This document shows positions 43,328-51,498 of a DNA stretch of 63,016 nt, in pieces (positions within the stretch are counted from its first letter, which is position 1; every line of letters begins with the position of its first letter). The notes under the pieces were generated by a model, which had not been told where the DNA came from, made no database searches, and was given only the letters and a program-made list of their open reading frames with translations. The stretch is from JAZNQL01 sp045590155 (GTDB lineage Bacteria > Bacillota > Clostridia > UMGS1883 > UMGS1540). The stretch is from NCBI GenBank assembly GCA_045590155.1, contig JAZNQL010000005.1, positions 1 through 63,016 on the forward strand. The letters are read 5' to 3'. Both the position numbers and the translations under genes were made by a program.

Positions 43328-46300
43328 TTATAAAACCGAAACATTTTCGTTGCCAAAAAGGTTTTTAACCGAGTTTAAAAACACTTCCGAAACCGAAACC
43401 TTTTTATCGGGGAAGATTTTTTTGCCGTTATATTCAAAACAAATAGATTCTGTTCCCAAACTTTTTTTAACAAGAATGTTTAAATCGTCGAGCCGATATA
43501 CACTTTCATCGTTTAAGGTTATTGTAAGAGTTTTTCCTTCCGACTTGTAAAGAGAAGTAATTTCTCTTGCTAAAAGCTTTGGCTCTTCGTCTTCTCTGGA
43601 GCTTATTGTGCCCGTTATTTTTACTGGCAAATCAAGATTTAACACCTGTTCGCTTGCCTGAAGTACTTTAGGGAAGATTATAACTTCCATACTGCTTGCC
43701 ATATCTTCTATATTTGCAAACGCCATAATTGCATTTGATTTTGTGGTTTTGTTTTTGCGGGAGGATATAATTCCTGCAACAGTTACCTCTACCCCATCGC
43801 GGTAAGGAGAAAGCTCGTCTGCCTCCACAATATCGTGGATGGGAGTAACAGAAAGATATTCTAAAGTTTCTCTGTACTCGTCAAGCGGATGCCCCGAAAA
43901 ATAAATACCCAGAGATTCTTTTTCCATTTCAAGTATCGTTTTATGAGGGAATTCTTCAATTTGCGGATAAGAATCGGCAGTTATTTCGTTTTCGGCTTCT
44001 CCAAACAGGGAAAGCTGACCTTCTATATTCTGTCTTCTTGAAAGAGTGTTGCGTTCAAGAATAGATTCGTAAACAGAAAGCATCGCCGAGCGGGGTTTTC
44101 CAATAAAGTCCATTGCTCCGCTTTTTATAAGTCCTTCAAGAGAACGCTTATTTAAATCGGAATCGCAAAGACGTTCTATAAAATCAGAAAGTGAAGAAAA
44201 TTTGCCGTTTTTTGCCGCACATTCAACTGCATCAGCAAAATTTTTGCCCACGTTTCGTATTGCGCCAAGTCCAAAACGGATTGTATCTTCACAAACCGAA
44301 AAGCCGTAACGGCTGTAATTTACATCGGGCGGAAGAATTTTTATTCCGTTTTTCTCGCACTCGGAAACATAAGCCGAAATTTTTGGAGCGTTATTTATAA
44401 CACTGTTAAAAAGAGCCGCCATAAAATATTTTCGGTAAAAGCATTTTAAGTATGCCGTCTGGTATGCCAAAACTGCATAAGCCGCTGCGTGAGATTTGTT
44501 AAAGGCATACTTTGCAAAATCTATCATTTCATCGTAAATGGCATTTGCATCTTCTGCCGAGCCGCCTCGTTTGGTTACACCCTCAACAAAAACTACACGT
44601 TCCTTTTCCATTACGTCGATTTTCTTTTTACTCATGGCACGGCGAATCATATCAGCCTGCGCAAGAGAGTATCCTGCAAGAGTTTGCACTATCTGCATAA
44701 CCTGCTCCTGATAAACTATACAGCCGTATGAAACGTCTAAAATATCCTTTAAAAGAGGATGGCGGTAGGTTATTTGCGACGGATTTTGTTTATTTTTTAT
44801 ATATCTTGGTATCTGGTCCATGGGTCCTGGTCTGTAAAGAGCAATACCCGCTATAATATCTTCAAGGCTTTGGGGCATAAGCTCCTTCATAAACGCTTTC
44901 ATACCCGCACTTTCAAGCTGGAACACGCCTGCCGTTTCGCCGCGGGAAATAAGCTCAAAAACTTCGGGGTCATCATAGGTCAGATTTTCTATATCTATTT
45001 TTATATTGTCTTTTGCCGCCATATCAATAGTATCGCGGATAATGGTAAGGTTACGAAGACCCAAAAAGTCCATTTTTAAAAGACCGAGTCTTTCTAAAGT
45101 TACCATTGTAAACTGGGTTGTTACAACCTCGTCATTTTTTTGAAGAGGAACATATTCTGATACCGCACGGTCGGAAATAACAACGCCTGCTGCGTGTGTT
45201 GACGCGTGACGGGGCATACCTTCAAGGTTTAAAGAAATATCAATAAGCTCGTGTATTTTGGGATCGGAAGAATAAAGCTCCGAAAGCTTTGGAGAAACCT
45301 TTAAAGCTTCTGTAAGAGTTATATTCAAAGTGTTTGGCACAAGCTTTGCAACCATATCAGCCTCGGCATAAGCAATGCCAAGGGCACGTGCAACGTCTCT
45401 TATAACTCCCTTTGCCGCCATTGTACCAAAGGTTATTATTTGCGAAACCCTTTCTTTCCCATATTTTCTTATAACATAGTCAATAACCTCCTGCCTGCGT
45501 TCGTAGCAGAAGTCAATATCAATATCGGGCATGGTAATACGCTCGGGATTTAAAAATCTTTCAAAGAACAGGTCAAACTTTAAAGGGTCAATGTTTGTGA
45601 TTCCAAGAGAATATGCAACTATACTGCCAGCTGCCGAGCCTCTGCCCGGACCTACCATTATGCCGTGGGTTTTTGCAAAGTTTACAAAATCCCATACAAT
45701 TAAAAAGTAGTCGGTAAAGCCCATGGAGTTTATCATATCAAGCTCGTAATCAAGGCGTTTTTCTGCTTCTTCATTATCTTTATAGCGTTTATTTAAGCCG
45801 TCAAGACAGAGAGCGTGCAAATATTCTTTTGCTTCTCTTCCTTCGGGCAGTTCAAATTTTGGTAAAAGACGTTTGCCGAATTCGAATTCCACATTGCATC
45901 TTTCGGCAATTTTTTGGGTGTTTTCCAAAGCTTCGGGGGCGTATGGGAAAAGAGCAGACATTTCCTCTTCGCTTTTTAAATAAAACTCTTCGCCTTCAAA
46001 ACGCATACGGTCGGCTTCGTCAACAGTTCTTGCCGTTTGTATGCACAAAAGAATGTCCTGAAACTTTGCGTCTTCCCTTTCAATATAGTGAACGTCGTTT
46101 GTTGCAACAAGCGGAATATCAAGCTCTTTTGACATTTTGCAAAGAAGCGGATTTATCTTTTTCTGTTCAGCAATGCCGTGGTCCTGAAGCTCTAGAAAGA
46201 AGTTTCCGTTACCGAAAATATCTCTGTATTCCAAAGCCTTTTTGCAGGCTTCGTCGTATTTATCGTGGACTAAAAGTCTTTGCACATCACCCGCAAGGCA

Positions 46301-46711
46301 GGCAGAAAGAGCAATTATCCCTTCGCTGTGACCTTTAAGTAAGTTGCAGTCAATTCTGGGCTTATAGTAAAAGCCTTCGGTAAAGCCTGCCGAAACTATT
46401 TTTATAAGATTTTTATAGCCTGTTTCATTTTCTGCAAGCAAAACAAGGTGCCCTATATATCCTTCGCCTCTGCCCCCCTGCTTTGCAAATCGGTCGGGAC
46501 AGGTGTAAACTTCGCAACCTATAATAGGCTTTATTCCCGCTTCTTTTGCCGCATCATAAAAGTCTATGACGCCATACATAACGCCATGGTCAGTTATTGC
46601 AAGATGTGTCTGCCCTAAATCTTTTGCTCTTTGGCAAAGCTTTTTAATGTTGCAGGCACCGTCAAGCAGGCTGTATTCGGTATGAACATGAAGATGTGTA
46701 AAACCGCTCAT
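43328..46711 (-). CDS. dnaE: DNA polymerase III alpha subunit DnaE
   Basis: A 1,127-residue replicative-type polymerase. It has an N-terminal PHP domain (FTHLHVHTEYSLLDG, ITDHGVMYG), a polymerase palm with catalytic PDIDIDF and the GPGRGSAAGS segment, helix-hairpin-helix and OB domains (VTVAGIISSRKNKTT). It lacks the inserted exonuclease that marks PolC. In Bacillota DnaE works beside PolC, which is not in this window. I start at the ATG at 46711 with GGGGAGG before it, overlapping whiA by 4 bp. Confidence 0.95.
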   Translation of the reverse strand: MSGFTHLHVHTEYSLLDGACNIKKLCQRAKDLGQTHLAITDHGVMYGVIDFYDAAKEAGIKPIIGCEVYTCPDRFAKQGGRGEGYIGHLVLLAENETGYKNLIKIVSAGFTEGFYYKPRIDCNLLKGHSEGIIALSACLAGDVQRLLVHDKYDEACKKALEYRDIFGNGNFFLELQDHGIAEQKKINPLLCKMSKELDIPLVATNDVHYIEREDAKFQDILLCIQTARTVDEADRMRFEGEEFYLKSEEEMSALFPYAPEALENTQKIAERCNVEFEFGKRLLPKFELPEGREAKEYLHALCLDGLNKRYKDNEEAEKRLDYELDMINSMGFTDYFLIVWDFVNFAKTHGIMVGPGRGSAAGSIVAYSLGITNIDPLKFDLFFERFLNPERITMPDIDIDFCYERRQEVIDYVIRKYGKERVSQIITFGTMAAKGVIRDVARALGIAYAEADMVAKLVPNTLNITLTEALKVSPKLSELYSSDPKIHELIDISLNLEGMPRHASTHAAGVVISDRAVSEYVPLQKNDEVVTTQFTMVTLERLGLLKMDFLGLRNLTIIRDTIDMAAKDNIKIDIENLTYDDPEVFELISRGETAGVFQLESAGMKAFMKELMPQSLEDIIAGIALYRPGPMDQIPRYIKNKQNPSQITYRHPLLKDILDVSYGCIVYQEQVMQIVQTLAGYSLAQADMIRRAMSKKKIDVMEKERVVFVEGVTKRGGSAEDANAIYDEMIDFAKYAFNKSHAAAYAVLAYQTAYLKCFYRKYFMAALFNSVINNAPKISAYVSECEKNGIKILPPDVNYSRYGFSVCEDTIRFGLGAIRNVGKNFADAVECAAKNGKFSSLSDFIERLCDSDLNKRSLEGLIKSGAMDFIGKPRSAMLSVYESILERNTLSRRQNIEGQLSLFGEAENEITADSYPQIEEFPHKTILEMEKESLGIYFSGHPLDEYRETLEYLSVTPIHDIVEADELSPYRDGVEVTVAGIISSRKNKTTKSNAIMAFANIEDMASSMEVIIFPKVLQASEQVLNLDLPVKITGTISSREDEEPKLLAREITSLYKSEGKTLTITLNDESVYRLDDLNILVKKSLGTESICFEYNGKKIFPDKKVSVSEVFLNSVKNLFGNENVSVL

Positions 46712-47625
46712 TTTAAACCTCCCCATATTTCGATAATTTTTTTGAGTCTGTGATTTACGCCCGAACGCGAGAGCACGGGCGAAAGCATTTGCCCAAGCTC
46801 GGACAAAGAAGCTTCGGGGAATTCTTCCCGAAGGTTTGCCAAAACCTTAAGATTTTCGGGCAATGTTTCAAACTTTTTGGCATCCCTCAAGCCTTGTATA
46901 GCTTCGCGTTGCAGTATGGATGCATTTACAGTTTTGTCAATATTTCCCAGCTCGCAATTCCTTCTCCTGTTTATGTTGTTGCGCTTTTCCTTTAAAATTC
47001 TTATGTTCATAAATTCCATAAGATTATTGTGCGCACCTGTTATATTTATAAGGTCTTCTATCTGATTTGCACCGCTGAAATATAAAACATAGGACGATTT
47101 TCGTTTGGTGCAATGTGCTTGTAGTGAAAAAAGATTTAAAAGCTCTGAAAAGGAATCGCTTATAGCCTTATGTCTTGTAACAAATTCAAAGTGGTATACT
47201 TTTTCGGGGTTTGAAATGGTACCTCCGCCCAAAAAAGCACCTTTTACAAAGGCTTTACGGCAACATTCGTTTTTGAAAAAGTTTTGAGAGATGCGGAATA
47301 TGTGAACATTTTTTTCTCTGTCAATAAAACGAAGGGTGCGTAAAAGATTTTGAGCGTTATCCAAAGTAGCACAATAAAGGTCCGAGCCTGCCGCACCCGA
47401 AATTTTTTTAAAAACGGCATCGGGAAAGCCTGCACTTTTCAAAAGGAATGCCGCTCTTTGTGCAGTTGAAATACTTTCGGTTGTAAGACGCAGAGAAACA
47501 CAATCTTCAGAAGAAATAAGTGTTCCACAAAAAGCGGCAATGCCAGCAAGCTCGGCAATGTCGCAACAGGATTTTCTGTTATTTAATCTCGCAAGTTCTT
47601 TTTTTATATCGGATGAAAAAGACAT
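46708..47625 (-). CDS. whiA: DNA-binding protein WhiA
   Basis: A 305-residue protein with the degenerate homing-endonuclease fold (CRKAFVKGAFLGGGTISNPE, YHFEFVTRHKA) and a C-terminal helix-turn-helix (LANLREEFPEASLSELGQML, SRSGVNHRLKKI). WhiA influences division and chromosome segregation in Bacillus and sporulation in actinobacteria. The frame is open 18 codons upstream through the serS terminator; AAGGAG supports the ATG at 47625. It overlaps dnaE. Confidence 0.95.
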   Translation of the reverse strand: MSFSSDIKKELARLNNRKSCCDIAELAGIAAFCGTLISSEDCVSLRLTTESISTAQRAAFLLKSAGFPDAVFKKISGAAGSDLYCATLDNAQNLLRTLRFIDREKNVHIFRISQNFFKNECCRKAFVKGAFLGGGTISNPEKVYHFEFVTRHKAISDSFSELLNLFSLQAHCTKRKSSYVLYFSGANQIEDLINITGAHNNLMEFMNIRILKEKRNNINRRRNCELGNIDKTVNASILQREAIQGLRDAKKFETLPENLKVLANLREEFPEASLSELGQMLSPVLSRSGVNHRLKKIIEIWGGLK

Positions 47626-47636
47626 ACTACTCCTTG

Positions 47637-47669
47637 TAAAAGGGAGTTGTAAAAAATATTTACAACTCC
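47637..47669 (-). terminator. Terminator of serS
   Basis: GGAGTTGTAAA (47643-47653) pairs with TTTACAACTCC (47659-47669), with a CTTTT tail on the minus strand. It separates serS from whiA, whose start lies only 12 bp further on. Confidence 0.75.
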
Positions 47670-47689
47670 TTTGTTTCACATGTGTTTAA

Positions 47690-48961
47690 TTACTTTATAA
47701 CGTCGATGCCCGCCATATAAGGACGAAGAGCTTCGGGAACTGTTATTGAGCCGTCAGCGTTCTGGTAGTTTTCCATAATAGCTGCAACAGTTCTTCCAAC
47801 TGCAACGCCCGAGCCGTTAAGAGTGTGAACAAAACGAGCTTTGCCTGTTTCTTCGTCTCTGTAACGGATACCTGCTCTTCTTGCCTGGAAGTCTTCAAAG
47901 TTTGAACAGGATGAAATTTCAACATATCTGCCGTAACTTGGCATCCAAACTTCTATATCGTATTTCATGGCTGCAGTAAATCCAAGGTCGCCAACACAGA
48001 TTTTAACAACTCTGTAAGGAAGTCCGAGTCCCTGCAAAACTGTTTCTGCATCACGGGTAAGTTTTTCGAGTTCTTCGTATGAATCTTCAGGACGAGTAAA
48101 CTTAACAAGCTCTACCTTGTTGAACTGGTGCTGACGGATAAGACCTCTTGTGTCTCTGCCCGCACTGCCTGCCTCTGCACGGAAGCAAGCCGAGTATGCA
48201 GCGTGCTTTATGGGAAGGTCTTCTGGGTTTAAGATGCTTTCTCTGTAAAGGTTTGTAACAGGAACTTCGGCAGTAGGAATAAGGAAGTATTCTGTATCGG
48301 TTACCTTAAAAGCATCTTCTTCAAATTTGGGAAGCTGACCCGTGCCAACCATGCTGTTTCTGTGTACCATATAAGGAGGTAAAATTTCGGTGTAGCCGTT
48401 TTCGGTGGTGTGTTTGTCGAGGAAATAGCTTATAATTGCTCTTTCAAGTCTGGCACCTGCACCGCGGTAAACGGTAAAACGGGCACCTGTGATTTTGCTT
48501 GCCGAAGCAAAGTCCAAAATATTGAGGTTTTCGCCTAAAGTCCAGTGTTCCTTCGGTTCAAAGTCGAATTTTGTCGGTTCGCCGTATTTTCTTATTTCAA
48601 CGTTATCCTCATCAGTATCGCCGTCGGGAACTGTGGGATTGGGAATATTTGGAATTGTGAGCATTTGTGCACGAAGAGCCTCTTCAACTTCACGAAGTTC
48701 TGCGTCAAGTCCCTTTATTTCGTTTGAAATAGATTTCATTTCTTCAAAAACTGCCGAAACATCCTGACCTGCCTTTTTCATTTCGGGGATTTTTTTCGAA
48801 ACTTCGTTCTGATGAGCCTTAAGCTGTTCTGCACGGTATAAAATCTCACGGCGGCGTTCATCTGTCTGCAAAACCTTGTCAATATCAACATTTTCTTTTC
48901 TGCGGGCAAGGGCAGCACGAACTTTCTCGGTTTCTTCACGGATTATTTTGATGTCTAACAT
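47690..48961 (-). CDS. serS: Seryl-tRNA synthetase
   Basis: A class II synthetase charging tRNA-Ser. The 423-residue protein has the N-terminal coiled-coil arm (about 30-100), motif 2 (CFRAEAGSAGRDTRGLIRQH) and motif 3 (LNGSGVAVGRTVAAIMENYQ). It is preceded by the coiled-coil membrane gene after a 21-bp gap, which leaves no room for a T-box leader. Confidence 0.97.
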   Translation of the reverse strand: MLDIKIIREETEKVRAALARRKENVDIDKVLQTDERRREILYRAEQLKAHQNEVSKKIPEMKKAGQDVSAVFEEMKSISNEIKGLDAELREVEEALRAQMLTIPNIPNPTVPDGDTDEDNVEIRKYGEPTKFDFEPKEHWTLGENLNILDFASASKITGARFTVYRGAGARLERAIISYFLDKHTTENGYTEILPPYMVHRNSMVGTGQLPKFEEDAFKVTDTEYFLIPTAEVPVTNLYRESILNPEDLPIKHAAYSACFRAEAGSAGRDTRGLIRQHQFNKVELVKFTRPEDSYEELEKLTRDAETVLQGLGLPYRVVKICVGDLGFTAAMKYDIEVWMPSYGRYVEISSCSNFEDFQARRAGIRYRDEETGKARFVHTLNGSGVAVGRTVAAIMENYQNADGSITVPEALRPYMAGIDVIK

Positions 48962-48982
48962 TTAAAATTCCTTCTTTCTATG

Positions 48983-49405
48983 TTAATTCAATTTTCTGCT
49001 TAAAGTATCGTAAAGGGTTTTAAGATTTGAGGTAAGAACTTCGGGCTTTACTGTTTCTAAAGCTTTTTTAGCTCCCGAATAATTACCTGCATTTAAAAGC
49101 TTTTCCGCTTCAAGTATAGCTTCTGCCGAGGCGGAATAGCTTGTTTTTTCGACTTCCAGAACATCTATTTTTTCGTTTAAGGATTTTATAGTTTCGGAAA
49201 GTGCCGAAATCTGTGATTCTTTTGCCGAAAGGGTTTGTGCCATTTCGTTAAGCATTTCGGAGTTGTGCTGAAAGGTTTCTTTTGCATCGTCACGGAACTC
49301 CAGATGCTGACTTCCTGCAAGAGCAACAAATAAAATAAGAGCAAATGCGGCAGCAAAAAGAATAATTGTATATGTCCAGAAAAATTTAATTTTGCTTTTA
49401 TCCAT
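48983..49405 (-). CDS. Hypothetical membrane-anchored coiled-coil protein
   Basis: This 140-residue protein has a short basic start, one membrane helix (TYTIILFAAAFALILFVALA), a coiled coil (about 38-95) and a helical C-terminal part (EKLLNAGNYSGAKKALETVK) resembling a single TPR unit. It lies 2 bp after parB and 21 bp before serS, in the parAB operon. The topology would put the coiled coil outside the cell. I do not recognise the family. Confidence 0.7.
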   Translation of the reverse strand: MDKSKIKFFWTYTIILFAAAFALILFVALAGSQHLEFRDDAKETFQHNSEMLNEMAQTLSAKESQISALSETIKSLNEKIDVLEVEKTSYSASAEAILEAEKLLNAGNYSGAKKALETVKPEVLTSNLKTLYDTLSRKLN

Positions 49406-49407
49406 AG

Positions 49408-50262
49408 TTACCTCTCTATAACAGAAAGAATTCTGTTCAAATCATCTGTGCCGTAGTATTCAATCTCGATTTTACCCTTTTTTGCTCCGTGGGTAATTTT
49501 AACCTTTGTGCCAAGCTTGCCTGCCAAAGATTCTGCAACAACCTGAATATTTTCGTCTGGGACTTTGGGAGTGCGCGGTTTAGGGTCTTTTTGCGAGGCA
49601 AGCCTTTCAAGCTCGCGAACCGAAAGATTTTCTTTTATAACAAGCTCTGCAAGCTTTAAACGCTTTGATTCTTCGGGAACCGAAAGAAGCGCACGGGCAT
49701 GTCCTTCAGAAAGGTCGCCGTCCAAAACAAGTTTTTCAAGCGTGGGCGACAAAGAAAGAAGTCTTAATGTGTTTGCAATGGCGGAACGGCTTTTTCCAAC
49801 CTTTTCGCTTATTTGCTCCTGTGTTAAGTTAAAAGCATCCATAAGGGCACGGTAACCCTTTGCTTCTTCAATTGGATTTAAGTCCTCGCGCTGAAGATTT
49901 TCAACTAAAGCAACTTCCATCTTCTGTTGCTCGTCATAGCTTCTTATAACTACGGGGATTTTTTTAAGACCTGCAAGCCTTGCAGCACGCCAACGGCGCT
50001 CCCCTGCAATAATCGTATAAAAGTTTTCGTGACTTTTTGTAACTATAATTGGTTGTATAACGCCATGCTTTTTAATTGAATCAGCCAAAACTTCAAGCTG
50101 CGTTTCGTCAAAATACTTTCTCGGTTGTTCGGGGTTTGGCTCAACTTCAAAAATTTCAAGCTCGGTTACAGCTTCCTTTTCCTCCAAAACAGGCTTGGGA
50201 GAAGAAGAAACAGAATCGTTAAAAAGGGCATCAAGTCCTTTTCCAAGACCGCCTTTAATCAT
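49408..50262 (-). CDS. parB: Chromosome partitioning protein ParB (Spo0J-like)
   Basis: ParB is the CTP-dependent clamp that loads at parS and recruits Smc. The 284-residue protein has the ParA-stimulating N-terminal segment (KGGLGKGLDALF), the ParB/Srx CTP domain (NPEQPRKYFD, IIAGERRWRAARLAGL, ENLQREDLNPIEEA), the parS-binding helix-turn-helix (TQEQISEKVGKSRSAIANTL) and a C-terminal dimer domain. The ATG at 50262 follows GGAGAAAGGA and overlaps parA by 8 bp. Confidence 0.97.
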   Translation of the reverse strand: MIKGGLGKGLDALFNDSVSSSPKPVLEEKEAVTELEIFEVEPNPEQPRKYFDETQLEVLADSIKKHGVIQPIIVTKSHENFYTIIAGERRWRAARLAGLKKIPVVIRSYDEQQKMEVALVENLQREDLNPIEEAKGYRALMDAFNLTQEQISEKVGKSRSAIANTLRLLSLSPTLEKLVLDGDLSEGHARALLSVPEESKRLKLAELVIKENLSVRELERLASQKDPKPRTPKVPDENIQVVAESLAGKLGTKVKITHGAKKGKIEIEYYGTDDLNRILSVIER

Positions 50263-51028
50263 TTTCCTTTCTCCTTTCCATAATTTCGTCGGCAAGGTCT
50301 GCATAGCTTTCTGCACCTCTGGATGCAGGGTCATACACCGTTATTGGTTGCCCAAAACCGGGAGCCTCAGAAAGGCGTACGTTTCGGGGGATAATGGTTT
50401 TATATACCTTGTCAGGGAAAAACTTTTTAACTTCATCTACAACTTGAATTGCAAGGTTTGTCCTTGCATCAAACATTGTAAGCAAAACGCCTTCTATTTC
50501 TATGTCGGGATTTAAAACCTTTTTAACTCTTTTAATGGTAGCCATAAGCTGGCTTAAACCTTCCAAAGCGTAATATTCACACTGAATAGGCATTAAAACC
50601 GAATCACTTGCAGCAAAAGCGTTAATTGTAACAAGACCTAAAGAAGGAGGACAATCGATAAAAATATAATCATATTCCTCTTTAACCTGCTCCAGAGCCG
50701 TTTTTAAAAGATATTCACGTCCCATTACGGGTACAAGCTCAACCTCTGCGCCTGCCAAAGCGGTATTTGCAGGACATACCGAGAGATTGCGATAATCTGT
50801 TTTAATAACAGTTTCCGAAAAAGGAGTCTGGTCTATAATAACATTGTAGATTGTTTTTTCAAGGTTGCGGCTATCAACCCCTACTCCGCTTGATGCGTTA
50901 CCCTGAGGGTCTAAATCTATCAGCAAAACCTTATGACCGAGTTCTGCTACACAGGCAGCAAGATTAACTGCGGTGGTTGTTTTACCTACGCCGCCCTTTT
51001 GGTTTGCGACCGATATAATTCTTGACAT
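50255..51028 (-). CDS. parA: Chromosome partitioning ATPase ParA (Soj)
   Basis: A 257-residue deviant-Walker ATPase that drives ParB-parS complexes apart. KGGVGKTTT (11-19) is the deviant Walker A, LLIDLDPQGNASSG follows, and FIDCPPSLGLVT is Walker B. Two parS sites and its own promoter lie directly upstream. Confidence 0.97.
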   Translation of the reverse strand: MSRIISVANQKGGVGKTTTAVNLAACVAELGHKVLLIDLDPQGNASSGVGVDSRNLEKTIYNVIIDQTPFSETVIKTDYRNLSVCPANTALAGAEVELVPVMGREYLLKTALEQVKEEYDYIFIDCPPSLGLVTINAFAASDSVLMPIQCEYYALEGLSQLMATIKRVKKVLNPDIEIEGVLLTMFDARTNLAIQVVDEVKKFFPDKVYKTIIPRNVRLSEAPGFGQPITVYDPASRGAESYADLADEIMERRKEND

Positions 51029-51056
51029 AAAACCTGTCCTTTCTTTTAAATGGAAA

Positions 51057-51081
51057 GCTTATGGATTATTCTGCCATAAGC
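51057..51081 (-). promoter_or_regulatory. Hairpin in the parA leader
   Basis: GCTTATGG (51057-51064) pairs with CCATAAGC (51074-51081) around 9 nt, between the parA promoter and ribosome binding site. No T-run follows. Role unknown. Confidence 0.4.
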
Positions 51082-51114
51082 AAAAATACTTGCCAAGCAA
51101 GACTAACTGTTTAT

Positions 51115-51142
51115 ATTATACCACAACTTTCAAGTTTTGCAA
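51115..51142 (-). promoter_or_regulatory. Promoter of the parA operon
   Basis: On the minus strand TTGCAA (51137-51142), a 16-bp spacer and TATAAT (51115-51120). The nearest parS site starts 12 bp upstream of the -35 element, so ParB binding could influence this promoter. Confidence 0.7.
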
Positions 51143-51153
51143 TAGAAAATATG

Positions 51154-51169
51154 TGTTTCACGTGAAACA
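51154..51169. other. parS: parS centromere site 1
   Basis: A perfect 16-bp TGTTTCACGTGAAACA palindrome, the canonical ParB binding site. Confidence 0.97.
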
Positions 51170-51190
51170 TTTTGCAAAAACTTTCAACAT

Positions 51191-51206
51191 TGTTTCACGT
51201 GAAACA
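51191..51206. other. parS: parS centromere site 2
   Basis: A second perfect TGTTTCACGTGAAACA, 21 bp after the first. The pair lies about 29 kb from the dnaA origin. Confidence 0.97.
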
Positions 51207-51434
51207 AAAAAGAGCGGCCTTCGTTATGCACATAAGTTTTCAACACTTATGGAAAAGTGTGTGGACTTATTAAGGTTACAATCTTTGCGACGTCAGGGAA
51301 ACTAAAATCCTGATTTGTATCACAGGAACAAAGGGTTTGAAAAGGGAATTTCTGAAATTTATACGAAAAACTGGTAATACGCTCGATTTTCAGTAATGAT
51401 TACTGTTAATTATGGTTCACTTTTTAAAAAAACA
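51207..51434. other. Non-coding gap between parS and the comM promoter
   Basis: No supported gene. It contains a CATAAG/CTTATG inverted repeat (about 51231-51251) and TGTGGACTT-like sequence nearby that is a poor DnaA-box match. Nothing else stands out. Confidence 0.6.
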
Positions 51435-51463
51435 TTGCAAAACGAGGAAAAATAAAGTATAAT
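51435..51463 (+). promoter_or_regulatory. Promoter of the comM operon
   Basis: TTGCAA (51435-51440), a 17-bp spacer and TATAAT (51458-51463), about 35 bp before the comM ATG. Confidence 0.8.
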
Positions 51464-51498
51464 AGGAAGAAACAGAAGAAAATAAAAGGAGACAGTAT

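Noticed and set aside
47672..47687. Third parS site (TGTTTCACATGTG-like)
   Set aside because: Only the left half matches the parS palindrome; the right half breaks symmetry.
51231..51270. DnaA boxes next to parS
   Set aside because: The TGTGGACTT sequence differs at two or more positions from TGTGGATAA and lies far from the dnaA origin.
50973..51305. 110-codon plus-strand frame over the parA start and parS sites
   Set aside because: It overlaps the parA coding start, promoter and both parS sites, with no ribosome binding site or recognisable protein.
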